A program made the translations under genes and the position numbers. The notes beneath the pieces were generated by a model that did not search any database, was not told the origin of the DNA, and worked only from the letters and a program-made list of their open reading frames with translations. DNA of 64,000 nucleotides from assembly GCA_046046455.1 (NCBI GenBank), contig JBJOJS010000054.1:53378-117377 (forward strand), read 5' to 3'. Positions 42,154 through 52,200 of the stretch are shown in pieces. Source of the DNA: Mxb001 sp046046455. Its GTDB lineage: Bacteria; Actinomycetota; Actinomycetes; S36-B12. The stretch's first letter is position 1; each line of letters starts with the position of its first letter.

Positions 42154-43806
42154 CTAGGCGTCGGGATGGAGTAGTTCGCCTATTCCGCCGAGTTGGGCGA
42201 GGCGTACCAGGATGTTGTGCCCCATCAGGAATCCGAAGATGAAGCCGGATTTCCCTGCTTCATCCCATCGCTGGAGAATCTTGAAGGGCAGAAGTGCGTC
42301 GATGATGGAGTGCATCATCTCGGTGCGCTGGCGAATTCCGAACGCCTCAATGAATGGCTCCGAGCCGGGTGCATGTGGCTGGAGGTAGGCGAGGATTTGC
42401 TGGTACTGGTCCTTGTCTACGGGATCAAGACGGTTCTTGCCCTTCGCGGCAAAGCTCTTCGCGCCATTCCACGGGATGCTGACCTTGTGCTCAGCGCCTC
42501 GGTGTGTCTGGCATGGGATGGTGTGGTCGGTGTAGTTGTATCGCCGGCCCTTTGTGACCTGGCTACGGAAGACATGCTTCAAGGGGATGTACTGGTCTTC
42601 ACCAGTATCTGTGATGATCTGCAGGTGTAGTTGCTTCTGGATCGCGAAGAGGCGATAGGTGCATTCACAGCCATCGCCTGGCGTGTGGGTTCCAATGAAC
42701 TTTGGCTTGAGGTAGTGACTTTCAGAACCCTTTTCCAGTGTGTCGCCGATTGCCCGAGTGGTGAGGAACATTCCCATGGCGTTCAGCTCTTCCTGCTGAA
42801 TGTGGCCCGCTGCGCGGTCATAGGCGAAGTTCGATGGCACCATTCCCCGGTTGCTCATCAGTTTGTGCGCTGCCGCAGTGATTTCGAGAGCCTTCTTGGC
42901 CTCTGACTGGGGGTTCTTCTTCGTTTCCCACGCGAAACCCAGACACACGGTGCCATGCCGGTGAGGAGATGGGGACCAGATGGCAACGCCTTTGGAACCG
43001 TAGACCTGTTCGTTGCCGGCCTCAGTGTGAGTTGTTGAAAACATGTCGACTCGTCGCTTGGTTATGGTTCCGTCGAGATCCATGGTCTCCTCATCCGTGG
43101 CCTTGCATGCGGCCTTGAGGACGGTCCCGTCTCCAATGATGGCGTTGGTCATATCCGATGCTGAGCCTTCGCTGGTGAACCGCCCAAGTTCCTCGACGAG
43201 GGCTATGCCCTGCTTTGTGAGTTCTGCTTGGGCATCCCAGCCACGATCCTTAAGGGATCGAAACATTCGTGACAGGTGACCCTCGCTGGGGATCTTCTTC
43301 TTGCTGCGCAGCCACCGGTCGATGATGATCTGATCCTCAGGGGATGCGTCGTCGCGCAGCGATGTGATCATCTCGATGATCTCTCGCAGGATGATCCTGA
43401 TCCTTACCCACTGGAGAAGACCCCGCTGGGTCGCGATCGCAACCTGAAGTGCATAGAGCACCGACCAGAGCTGCCTGGGGTAGGTCGCCGGTCCGCCGCC
43501 CGTCAGGGGGTCGGTCCCCAGAACCAGATTGGGGAAGAGTGCGTACGCGTCTGGGCACTGAGTGAGGAACTGCGCGCGGACGATGGCCGGTAGAGCGAAT
43601 TCCGCGGCAGGTCCGGTCTTCTTCGGCCTGGCCTTGGGCTTATCGCGGACGGGGACTTCTCGGCCGTCGGTGAGGACGATGGACTGGCCAACGGTTTGAC
43701 CGCGTGCGTTGAGGCGAGGGACGATTCGCTGGATTTGAGCGGCCGGATCCGCTTGGGTTAGCTGGGGAGTCCTCTCAACGGAGTCCTTGCGTGTCGTGGT
43801 CTTCAT
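42154..43806 (-). CDS. DDE-type transposase
   Basis: 550 residues. The catalytic layout of an IS4/IS1182-like DDE enzyme can be followed: first Asp in AIIGDGTVLKAA, second Asp in SNFAYDRAAGH, and third Glu in FGIRQRTEMMHSIIDALL, which has the R...E helix, then the helix GFLMGHNILVRLAQLG. An N-terminal helical region (about 80-210) is probably DNA-binding. I chose the ATG at 43806 because it overlaps the preceding stop as ATGA; the frame is open further upstream but that is shadow. Base composition is lower in GC than neighbours. The IS family cannot be fixed without a search. Confidence 0.7.
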   Translation of the reverse strand: MKTTTRKDSVERTPQLTQADPAAQIQRIVPRLNARGQTVGQSIVLTDGREVPVRDKPKARPKKTGPAAEFALPAIVRAQFLTQCPDAYALFPNLVLGTDPLTGGGPATYPRQLWSVLYALQVAIATQRGLLQWVRIRIILREIIEMITSLRDDASPEDQIIIDRWLRSKKKIPSEGHLSRMFRSLKDRGWDAQAELTKQGIALVEELGRFTSEGSASDMTNAIIGDGTVLKAACKATDEETMDLDGTITKRRVDMFSTTHTEAGNEQVYGSKGVAIWSPSPHRHGTVCLGFAWETKKNPQSEAKKALEITAAAHKLMSNRGMVPSNFAYDRAAGHIQQEELNAMGMFLTTRAIGDTLEKGSESHYLKPKFIGTHTPGDGCECTYRLFAIQKQLHLQIITDTGEDQYIPLKHVFRSQVTKGRRYNYTDHTIPCQTHRGAEHKVSIPWNGAKSFAAKGKNRLDPVDKDQYQQILAYLQPHAPGSEPFIEAFGIRQRTEMMHSIIDALLPFKILQRWDEAGKSGFIFGFLMGHNILVRLAQLGGIGELLHPDA

Positions 43807-44843
43807 GTAACGACCCCGGGTTGATAGCCCGGGCGGTGACCGAGCGCCTGGGCTGGCTGTGTTACCCAGTCCCACCCGATAGCAGCAGCGGCCGTGTCCA
43901 GGGAACGCGTGCCGAGGAGAGCCGCAGTGGCGGAGATGTCACCGGTTGCCTCGAACGCGGCGAGCGCGGCCCACCGGGAGATGCTGGCTGGTTTGATGTT
44001 CGGATCCGACCTGAGTTGAGCGGATTGAAGGACCTCCGCCAGGGCGATTGATGCGCCCGCCTGGCGACTGGCATCGCTACCAGTTCGGCGGACGACCAGG
44101 CCGCCGTCGGCTGAGTCACCGTGCCGGGCAAGATCGGCAAGGCGGTCGCTGAGGACATCGAACTCCCACTGCCCGGCGATCCGAACGCGACGTCGGGCCG
44201 TGTGGCGCGATCCGGGTAGCCATAAGCAGCCATCGGAAAGGTCCACGTCCTGCACGGACATCGAGCCGATATCCGCCGTGCCTGCACCGCATCCAGCGAC
44301 AGCGATTGCTGCGGCCAGGCGTGTGTGGCGCAGCGCTGAAGCGATCGCCCTGCACGCGTCGTACTCGACCTCGAGAAGGGGACGACCCTGACGTGTAGTT
44401 GGCGTCTCCTCGCGCATCACGTAGGCCGGGTGCGCAGTGGTCCAACCCAAGTTTCGCGCTGTCGCGTAGAAGGCTCGGACGGCGCACGAGCGCATGTGCC
44501 GAACGGATAGTGCGGGCGGCCCAATGCGACCAGAGCGGTCCTTAGACCACGCGTTGAGCCACGCATCGTAGATCTGCAGGGCTGAATCGAGCGTGCAGTG
44601 GCCGTGTCGAAGTGCGTAAGCCGTGAAGCGCCTGAGCAGGGTCACATACCTGTCACACGTTTGGGCCGAAAGATCGCCAACTTCCACGTCAGCTAGCCAC
44701 AGTTCATGAACGAGTTCGAGAGCCTGCTCCAACGTGGGCTCATCCATATCGAGAGCCCTCGTCAGTGCGCTGCGCCGGTGAGCCGGGGTCCGTGGGCCTG
44801 CTTTCGCAGGAAACAGACACAGTTGCTGGGCGAAGCCGGTCAT
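43803..44843 (-). CDS. Tyrosine-recombinase-like protein with degenerate catalytic residues
   Basis: 346 residues. The N-terminal SAM-like core-binding domain (about 35-160: TCDRYVTLLRRFTAYALRHG) and the C-terminal catalytic fold are recognisable, but the box I Arg region reads GCGAGTADIGSM and the HxxR box reads SISR. The LLGH motif is LLGT, and the C-terminal segment LDTAAAAIGW has no nucleophilic Tyr. So strand cleavage is unlikely and it may act as a DNA-binding accessory. The ATG at 44843 has GGGAGGAG upstream. Its stop overlaps the transposase ATG. Confidence 0.6.
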   Translation of the reverse strand: MTGFAQQLCLFPAKAGPRTPAHRRSALTRALDMDEPTLEQALELVHELWLADVEVGDLSAQTCDRYVTLLRRFTAYALRHGHCTLDSALQIYDAWLNAWSKDRSGRIGPPALSVRHMRSCAVRAFYATARNLGWTTAHPAYVMREETPTTRQGRPLLEVEYDACRAIASALRHTRLAAAIAVAGCGAGTADIGSMSVQDVDLSDGCLWLPGSRHTARRRVRIAGQWEFDVLSDRLADLARHGDSADGGLVVRRTGSDASRQAGASIALAEVLQSAQLRSDPNIKPASISRWAALAAFEATGDISATAALLGTRSLDTAAAAIGWDWVTQPAQALGHRPGYQPGVVT

Positions 44844-44946
44844 CCGACTCCTCCCAGGGGTCCCCTGGCGACGTCATCGGTCGAGCTCCGCTTGCGGGTG
44901 AGTCCCCCCGTGGCCGCATCGAAGCCCCAGCACGAGCACCAGTGTG

Positions 44947-44960
44947 AGGCGTTAACGCCT
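44947..44960. repeat. 14-bp perfect palindrome at the element's right end
   Basis: AGGCGTTAACGCCT is a perfect inverted repeat overlapping the proposed right terminal repeat, about 100 bp upstream of the recombinase-like gene. It could be a protein-binding site or part of the transposon end. Confidence 0.6.
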
Positions 44961-45081
44961 AACAAATGAGTGATCCAACGAATTGCACCGTTGGAATTCA
45001 CGGCGGCAACGACCTTGCGATCGGATGTCACCTGGGCGCTTCGCAGCACGCAGAGTCGTGTTGATGTGGCTCCGCGGCAAG

Positions 45082-45103
45082 TTGACACACGTAATGTGCA
45101 GAT
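45082..45103 (+). promoter_or_regulatory. Promoter/operator region of the XRE-like gene
   Basis: TTGACA (45082-45087) is a good -35 and is followed at once by CACGTAATGTG (45088-45098), an imperfect inverted repeat that could be an operator for the regulator encoded next. The -10 is not clear. Confidence 0.4.
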
Positions 45104-45397
45104 ATGTTTCGCCCCGGACTCAAGCGCCCCCGAGAGTGGCTCGAGCCAGGCCAGGAATGGCCTTGGGGTGATCTCGCCGCGGAAGCTCCCATTGAGGCAG
45201 ACCGGGCACGTGCTTTGGCCCGATCGCTGGCTCAAGTGCTTGAGGCCAAGGGCTTGAGCGGGCGCCAGGCGGCCACCCAGTGCGGCGTCGACCAGCGCAC
45301 CGTGAGCCGAATTCTCACCGGTGAGTCCTACCCAGACGTAGCCACCCTGGCCCGCCTGGAGTCGGGCCTGCGCAGCCGCCTGTGGGCAGGCAGGTAG
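45104..45397 (+). CDS. Small helix-turn-helix (XRE-like) regulator
   Basis: 97 residues. The C-terminal half is an XRE-type helix-turn-helix: LAQVLEAKGLSGRQAATQCG (helices 1-2) and VDQRTVSRILTGESYPDVAT (recognition helix and following loop). The N-terminal 40 residues are unlike the family's usual start and contain PREWLEPGQEWPWGDL. The ATG has no clear Shine-Dalgarno, so the true start may differ. It lies next to the transposon and an orphan gene; it may belong to a foreign segment. Autoregulation is suggested by the inverted repeat in its promoter. Confidence 0.65.
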   Translation: MFRPGLKRPREWLEPGQEWPWGDLAAEAPIEADRARALARSLAQVLEAKGLSGRQAATQCGVDQRTVSRILTGESYPDVATLARLESGLRSRLWAGR

Positions 45398-45611
45398 GCG
45401 CAAACGAGTCAACACGCTTCCTCCCTGCCGACCAGTGACGTTGAGGGGGCTCTCCCCTTCTGGACATTGCCTGGCCTTCCCTGACAGGTAAGCGCACTAC
45501 CCCCCTGACAGATACGAAACAAATCTGAATCGTGCTGACAAGCACTACGAGAACAATCTGATACCGGTGTGGCGCAACTGATCGCGGCGGTTGCCTCGGC
45601 ATTCTGGCCCA

Positions 45612-46037
45612 GTGGTCGAATTCGAACTGCGGCTCTGCTTGGACAAGCCTGAAGGAATCCCGCATAGGGTCGACAGTCTGCGCGCCTACCGCTGTGACCA
45701 GCACCGCAGGCAGAGACACAAGTGGAGCGATGCCAACGGGCATCGCCGTCGAAACGGTAAGCCCCTGATCCCATGGCGACCTGATCCATTAACGCCGGAA
45801 CGGCGACGGCAAGCCCTCATGGATTTCTCCAACCAGAATGCGGAGGACATCCTCAAGTCGGTTGCCGTCCTCCTCCGAGGACTGACCGCTCTTCACGACA
45901 AGCTGCACCCTGTACTTCGCAACGAAGCCTTGGGTTACCTAGAAGGTCAGATTGAAGCTCTGCGGGCCCAGTGCGACAACCTCACCAGCGTGGCACGGGC
46001 CATGGGTGGCCCCGGCACAGCAGGGAACTGGGGTTGA
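45612..46037 (+). CDS. Orphan protein of unknown function
   Basis: 141 residues from the GTG at 45612. The N-terminal 60 residues are basic with one Cys-Asp-Gln-His segment (YRCDQHRRQRHKWSDANG), as in small nucleic-acid-binding proteins. A helical region follows (AEDILKSVAVLLRGLTALHD ... GYLEGQIEALRAQ). No family recognised. There is no convincing ribosome-binding site and the start is a guess (a TTG at 45591 is also in frame). Base composition is lower in GC than the core genome, matching the adjacent transposon. Confidence 0.45.
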   Translation: MVEFELRLCLDKPEGIPHRVDSLRAYRCDQHRRQRHKWSDANGHRRRNGKPLIPWRPDPLTPERRRQALMDFSNQNAEDILKSVAVLLRGLTALHDKLHPVLRNEALGYLEGQIEALRAQCDNLTSVARAMGGPGTAGNWG

Positions 46038-46252
46038 CCAGCCCGCATGTGAGAGCCCGTGAACACCTGACTAGCTAACTGGTCGCTGTCCGGAAGCCAT
46101 CAGCCCTGCCCCAGCGAAAGCCCCCCCCAGAGTGGTCCAGCACTGCCCGGGGTGGACCTTCCTCCCGAGTGGTCTTCTCCGTTGCGCGATCCAGGGTGTC
46201 CTCACTTGAATTCAGGCTGAATAAGCACAAAGCACTATGTTAATTTGCCGCA
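46038..46252. other. Intergenic stretch before the giant gene
   Basis: 215 bp with no open frame of interest. Near its end TATGTT (46236-46241) could be a -10 for the giant gene, followed by AATTTGCCGCA and the GTG; no Shine-Dalgarno is visible. Confidence 0.5.
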
Positions 46253-49200
46253 GTGATCCCACGTGCTCGCCAGGCAGCCTTGGCCTTCGCGGCCACGCTT
46301 AGCGCCCTCGCCCTTGTGGCCGCCTCGATGGGGGCTGCCCCCAAGGCGCTCGCCGAGGACGAGCCGGTGGCGAGCACCCCCCTGACTTTCCCCGATCTCT
46401 GCGTTGAGCCTGGGACGCCGGCGCCGGAGAGTCCCACCCCCACGCCCGAGCCGACATCGGAACCCACACCGGAACCCACACCGGAACCCACTCCGGAACT
46501 CACGCCGGAACCCACACCGGGCGACCCCGCTCCCAGCGATACGCCTCAGCCCTCCGACACACCTAGGCCGACTAATTTCCCCATGCACCCGGCCGAGGTC
46601 TCGACGACTGCGCAATGCCCTGCGCCCGTGCGCGACGTTCAAGCGACAGGAGCAGATGGCGTCGTTGACGTCACGTGGTCCCCGAGTTCGGATGGTGCCA
46701 CGCCGACCGACTACTGGGTGCGGGCTGGAGACCAGATGCTGCACGTGACTGCGACCTCCACTCGCATCGCAGGTCTGAGCAACGGCGAAGAGGTCGAAAT
46801 CGTTGTCTATGCCGCGAATCGAGCGGGTCGCTCTGCTGGTTCGGATCCCGTGCGGGTCACGCCCCAGCCGCTGGCGGGGGACCAGATCGCAGGCATCATC
46901 ATCGGCCTTGCACCAGGCGTGCAATTGGCTCCCGGGGACGACATAATCCCTGGAGAGCAGGCTTCCCCGGTGGGGATGGAGGTGACGGCGCAGGTTGGAG
47001 ACGAAGCGGTCCTCGCCAGCCTCGACCAGGTAGTGACGCTCGACCAGGCGCAGTCCATCGCCGATTCCTTGGAGTCCGATCCGCAGGTTGCCTGGGCCGA
47101 ACCCGATCAATTCGTCATGTCAGCGGCGCCGCTGGGCACAGTTGACTCAGCCCTCAGTGGCGCGCCCACCTACTCATCCGCGCAGTGGAATCTCTGGGGG
47201 CCATACGGCATCGGTGTCGAATGGCGCGAAGGAGACCGACCCACCGCTTGGTCGCAAGGTCGCGGGGAGGGGGCCACGGTCGCGGTGATCGACACAGGCA
47301 TCACGCCGACCCCCGACTTAGAGAGGCAGCTCGTACCCGGATATGACTTCGTGTCCAGTCCGGATCAGTTGGCGGCGCCGCGTGAGGTGAGCAGCGACCC
47401 GGTGGCCTTCGATGGTGACTACGTAGACGGGGCCGCATTCGGCGGAGTCGGCCGCGATGCTGACCCGTCGGATCCGGGTGATTGGCGTGATGTGGCACCT
47501 GCACGCGAATCCACCTGGCATGGGACCGCGATCGCGGGGATCATCGGGGCGAACCCCGGCGCCTCCGATGGCATCACCGGGATCGCCCCCGAGGCGAAGG
47601 TCCAGCCCATTCGCGCCCTCTCGTGGCGGGGTGGCCTCCTGTCTGATGTAGCCGCCTCGGTCGCGTGGGCAGCCGGCGGACATGTCGATGGAGTGCCCGA
47701 CAACACCAATCCATCCGACGTCATCAACATGTCATTCTCCGTGCGCACTCCGTGTCCGGTGAGCCTGCAGGACGCTATCAGCGAGGCTCGTGCGCGCGGT
47801 GCGATTCTCGTCGCTGCGGCTGGCAACGCGAACGAGGATGCCTCGCGCTACGCGCCAGGAAACTGCGATGGGGTTGTCACGGTGGCCGCGACTGAGCGCG
47901 ATGGCACCCGAGCCCCCTACTCCAACTACGGCGACCGCATTGATGTTGCAGCCCCCGGCGGGAGCCTGACCGGTGACGGTGGGGTTATCAGCACCAGCAA
48001 TGACGGCCCGCGCGGACCCCGCATCGCCGACTATTCACCGGTGGAGGGCACCTCCGTCGCGGCAGCGCACGTGTCGGCGGCAGCGGCCCTGCGCATCGGA
48101 GCCGATCCTGGTGCGAGTCCCGACGATGTCATCGCTGGCCTCACCGCGCGCACCGCCCTGCGCGCCTTCCCCTCCGATGCCTGTGACAGCGACCCTGCTC
48201 GATCGTGCGGCCCCGGAATCCTGGATCTCGCCCAGGTGGCCGCCGCCTGCGCAAGCCCAACGTCGACCAACAGTGGCGGATACACCTTCCTCGCATTCAA
48301 GACGGTCGGCGCTTGCGATTGGACGGCACCCTCCGGCCCAACCTCGATCGACTACCTCGTCGTCGCGGGAGGTGGTGGTGGTGGGAAGCACTGGGGCGGT
48401 GGCGGTGGCGCAGGCGGACTTCTCAGTGGGACGACGAGCATCGCGTCGGGCACGGCCTATGCGGTGGAGGTAGGTGCCGGTGGCGCGGGCGGCAACACTG
48501 CCGGCGCACCGTCGAATCTTGGCGTGAGTGGCTCCCGCAGTCTCTTCGCATCGATCATCGCGACCGGCGGTGGTGGCGCGGGCTCGTCCGCGGGTGCTGC
48601 GCAGTCCGGCGGCTCGGGTGGCGGTGGCGGCAATGGGCAAGCCGGTGCGAGGGGGGTCACCGGTCAGGGCCGAGGCGGTGGCGCAGGCGTCACGGATGCG
48701 AATGGCAATGGCGGTGGCGGTGGCGGAGGAGGGGCCGGTGCTGTTGGGAGCAACGGCTCGACCAGTTCAGGTGGAGGCGCCGGAGGCAATGGCTCCACGC
48801 TGTCGTGGATCCCGGCCGCTGTTGCAACGACGTTAGGGATCGGTCAGATCTGGGGCGGTTCCGCCTACTTCGCCGGAGGCGGAGGCGGAGATGGTCCGAT
48901 CCTGCCACCAGGAGCTGCAGGACTAGGCGGTGGTGGGGCGGGAGGTGCGAACACAGGTGCGTCAGGCACCGCGAACAGCGGCGGCGGCGGTGGTGGTGGC
49001 CACAATACGGCGGGCGGTGCTGGCGGATCGGGAGTCGTCGTCCTGCGCTACCAATTGGTCCAGTCGATGGCCTTCCGGACAACGCCGTCGGCAACGGCAA
49101 CGTCAGGCACTGCCCTTGCAGTACAGCCCGTTCTCGAGTTGCGAGGAGCCGACGGGAATGTCGCGACATCGGACTCAGCAACTCAGGTGACGGCAACAGT

Positions 49201-52200
49201 CACCAGTGGCGCAGTCATCAGCGGCACCACGACGAAGACGGCAGTCAACGGGGTCGTGACCTTCACCGACCTTGTCGTGACCAGTCCCACCAATTCCACG
49301 TACACCCTGACATTCACCTCGACCACCACCAACACCCCGAGTGTATTGACCGCAACGTCATCGGTCGCCGTCTCCTTGACCGCATGCGCATCGTCTGCAA
49401 GATCATCATCCGGTGCCTTCACCTTCTGGACGATCAAGGCCGTTGGTGGCTGCACGTGGACGGCTCCTTCGGCGCTGACGGGCACGCTCAACTACGCGGT
49501 AATCGGTGGTGGTGGCGGAGGCTGGGTAGCGGGCGGTGGTGGTGGCGGTGTCACTCAGAGTTCGCGGTCAGTGACCCCGGGTGCCGCGTACGCAGTGACG
49601 GTGGGCAGTGGCGGCATCGCTTCGACGGGTGGCTCAGCAAGTGGAACGTCAAGCGCATTCGACTCGGCAACTGCAGCGGGCGGTGGGGCCGGTGCGGCTG
49701 GCGGCTCGGCTGGCTCAGGCGGTGGGAATGGCGGGTGCGGGAATGGAAGCGGCTCTAATGGCTGCGGCAATGGCGCCTCCGGGTCGGTGGTGTCATGGCT
49801 ACCGACGGCAGTGGCGTCCGCAGCGGGTGTCGGCCAGATCTCGGGTTCGTCCGTGTATTTCGGTGGTGGTGGCGGCGGGATTGGCCAGGCCGGCCTCAAC
49901 TGCGATGGAAACGGGGGCACCGGTGGTGGTGGACGGGGCGGCAACATCTGCGCCTCGCCCGATGCAGGAGCGGCGAATACCGGTGGTGGTGGCGGTGGTT
50001 CCACGGTCTGGACCGGCTCTGCGTACGCAGGTGGCAATGGCGGCTCGGGTGCGGTAGTCCTTCGCGCGCAGACTGTGCAGTCTGTTTCGTTCCGCACGTC
50101 GCCTTCGTCGTCGTCAGTGTCGGGCAGTCCGCTGGCCACTCAGCCGGTGCTGGAGCTGTATGACCTCGATGGCAATCTCGCGACGGGTGATTCGTCGACG
50201 ACGGTCACGGTCACGGTCAGTGGCGCCGGTGCGCTCAGCGGCACGACGACGAGGACAGCCTCGAATGGTGTCGTGACGTTCACGGATCTGGTGGTCTCAA
50301 GCGCGACGGCCACGTCCTACACACTCACGTACACCACCAACTCCCCGACCGCGCTCACCACTACTTCGTCATTGGCCGTGACCCTCCCCGCCTGTGCCTC
50401 GTCGGCCAGATCGTCGTCGGGGGCCTTCACATATTGGGTGGTCAAGGCGATTGGCGGTTGTAGCTGGACTGCACCATCGGCCTTGACCGGCACAGTGAGG
50501 TATGCGGTGGTCGCTGGGGGCGGCGGCGGTTGGACTGGCGGTGGTGGTGGTGGCGGCGTCACGCAGAGTTCGCGAACGGTGACACCTGGGTCGGTGTATT
50601 CGGTCACGGTCGGCACCGGCGGTATAGGGAATGGCAGGTCCGGTGGGGCGGGCACCTCAAGCGCATTTGACGCCGCAGCGGCGTCAGGGGGCGGCGCCGC
50701 CACCAGCAACAATGGTGGCGCTGCTGGCACCGGGGGCGGTAACGGCGGTTGCGGAGATGGCAGCGGAAGCAGCGCCAACTTCGGCCGTTGTGGCAATGGT
50801 CTCGACGGGGCTCAGGTCAGTTGGCTGCCGACCACGGTCGCAACTTCTGCTGGTGTGGGGCAAGTCTCCGGCTCGGCCGTGTACTTCGGTGGTGGTGGCG
50901 GCGGCATGGGCACCAATGGCAGCGCATGCGACGGCAATGGCGGACTTGGCGGTGGTGGCCGGGGCGGCGTGATCTGTGGTGCGACCACCTCGGGAACGGC
51001 CAATACCGGTGGTGGCGGCGGTGGATCCTCGGCATATGCCCCTGGCAATGGCGGCTCAGGAGTCGTGGTCCTTCAAGCTCAGACGCTGCAGTCGTTGATC
51101 TTCCGCACCGTCCCGGTGGGTCCCTCCTCGTCGGGTGGTCTCCTGGCCACCCAGCCGGTGTTGGAGCTCTACGACCTTGATGGTCAGTTGGCTGTCAGTG
51201 ATTCGTCGACGCAGGTGACGGTGTCAGTCAGTGCGGGTGGGGTGCTGGGTGGGAGCACCACGCGGACGGCGACCAACGGCGTCATCGCGTTCACGGACCT
51301 CACCCTGTCCGGTCCGACGGGCTCGGCGCTCACGCTGACCTTTACGGCCAACACCCCCACAGCCCTGACGGAGACGTGGGACGTCATGGTCCAGCCCGGC
51401 CCGTGCCCGTCGTCGGCCAAGTCGATCTCCGGTGCCTATACCTATTGGGCGCTGAAGGATGTGGGCGGGTGTGTATGGACAGCGCCATCTGCCTTGTCGA
51501 GTGTGGACTACCTCGTGGTCGGCGGCGGTGCCGGAGGCTATTACGGCGGTGGTGGCGGCGGCGGTGTCCGCCAGGGCTCACGGAGTGTCACCGCCGGCAC
51601 TGGGTACGCCGTGAACGTGGGTGTCGGCGGTACTCGTGCCGGTGATGGCAGCACCAGTTCCTTCGACGCCGTGGTTGCTGAAAAGGGGCGCATCTCTAAC
51701 AATCCCAACAGCGGAGCCGGTGGGGCGGGCGGTGGCAACGGGGGTGCGCCCGGAACGGGAAGTTCAGCACCTGGCACCGGTGGCAACGGTTCGGTGGCCT
51801 CAATCGTCCCCGCAAGTGTTGCATCGGCACTGGGCATAGGCCAGGTCTCCGGATCCTCGGTCTACGTCGGTGGCGGTGGTGGCGGAAGTGGTGTCTCCAA
51901 CCTGTACTGCGACGGCGACGGTGGTCTCGGTGGTGGCGGAGCGGGCGGCATCATCTGCCGCAATCCGGCACAATCCGGGTCCGCCAACACCGGTGGTGGC
52001 GGGGGTGGAACCACCGGGGTCGTGGCCAGCACCGCGGGGGCTGGGGGATCCGGCGTCGTTGTCCTGCGAGCTCAGAGCGTGCAGTCGTTGAACTTCCAGA
52101 CCGTGCCGATGGGGCCAGCGTCATCGGGCGCCGTTTTGGCTGCACAGCCCGTCATCGAGTTGCTGGATGTTGATGGTGCCGTGGCGGTGGACGACTCCAT

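Larger units (their letters stand above)
42142..44966. mobile_element. Probable two-gene transposon with short terminal inverted repeats
   Basis: The two coupled minus-strand genes (transposase and recombinase-like) are bounded on the left by TTTGTTGGCG (42142-42151) and on the right by CGCCTAACAAA (44956-44966), whose reverse complement is TTTGTTAGGCG, a match apart from one extra A. I see no clear target-site duplication. The region is visibly less GC-rich than the flanks, which supports transfer. The ends are a proposal from inspection. Confidence 0.5.

Noticed and set aside
41855..46037. Integrative island at the tRNA-Arg 3' end
   Set aside because: The recombinase-like gene lies on the 5' side of the tRNA, its catalytic residues are missing, and I found no repeated copy of the tRNA 3' end further along.
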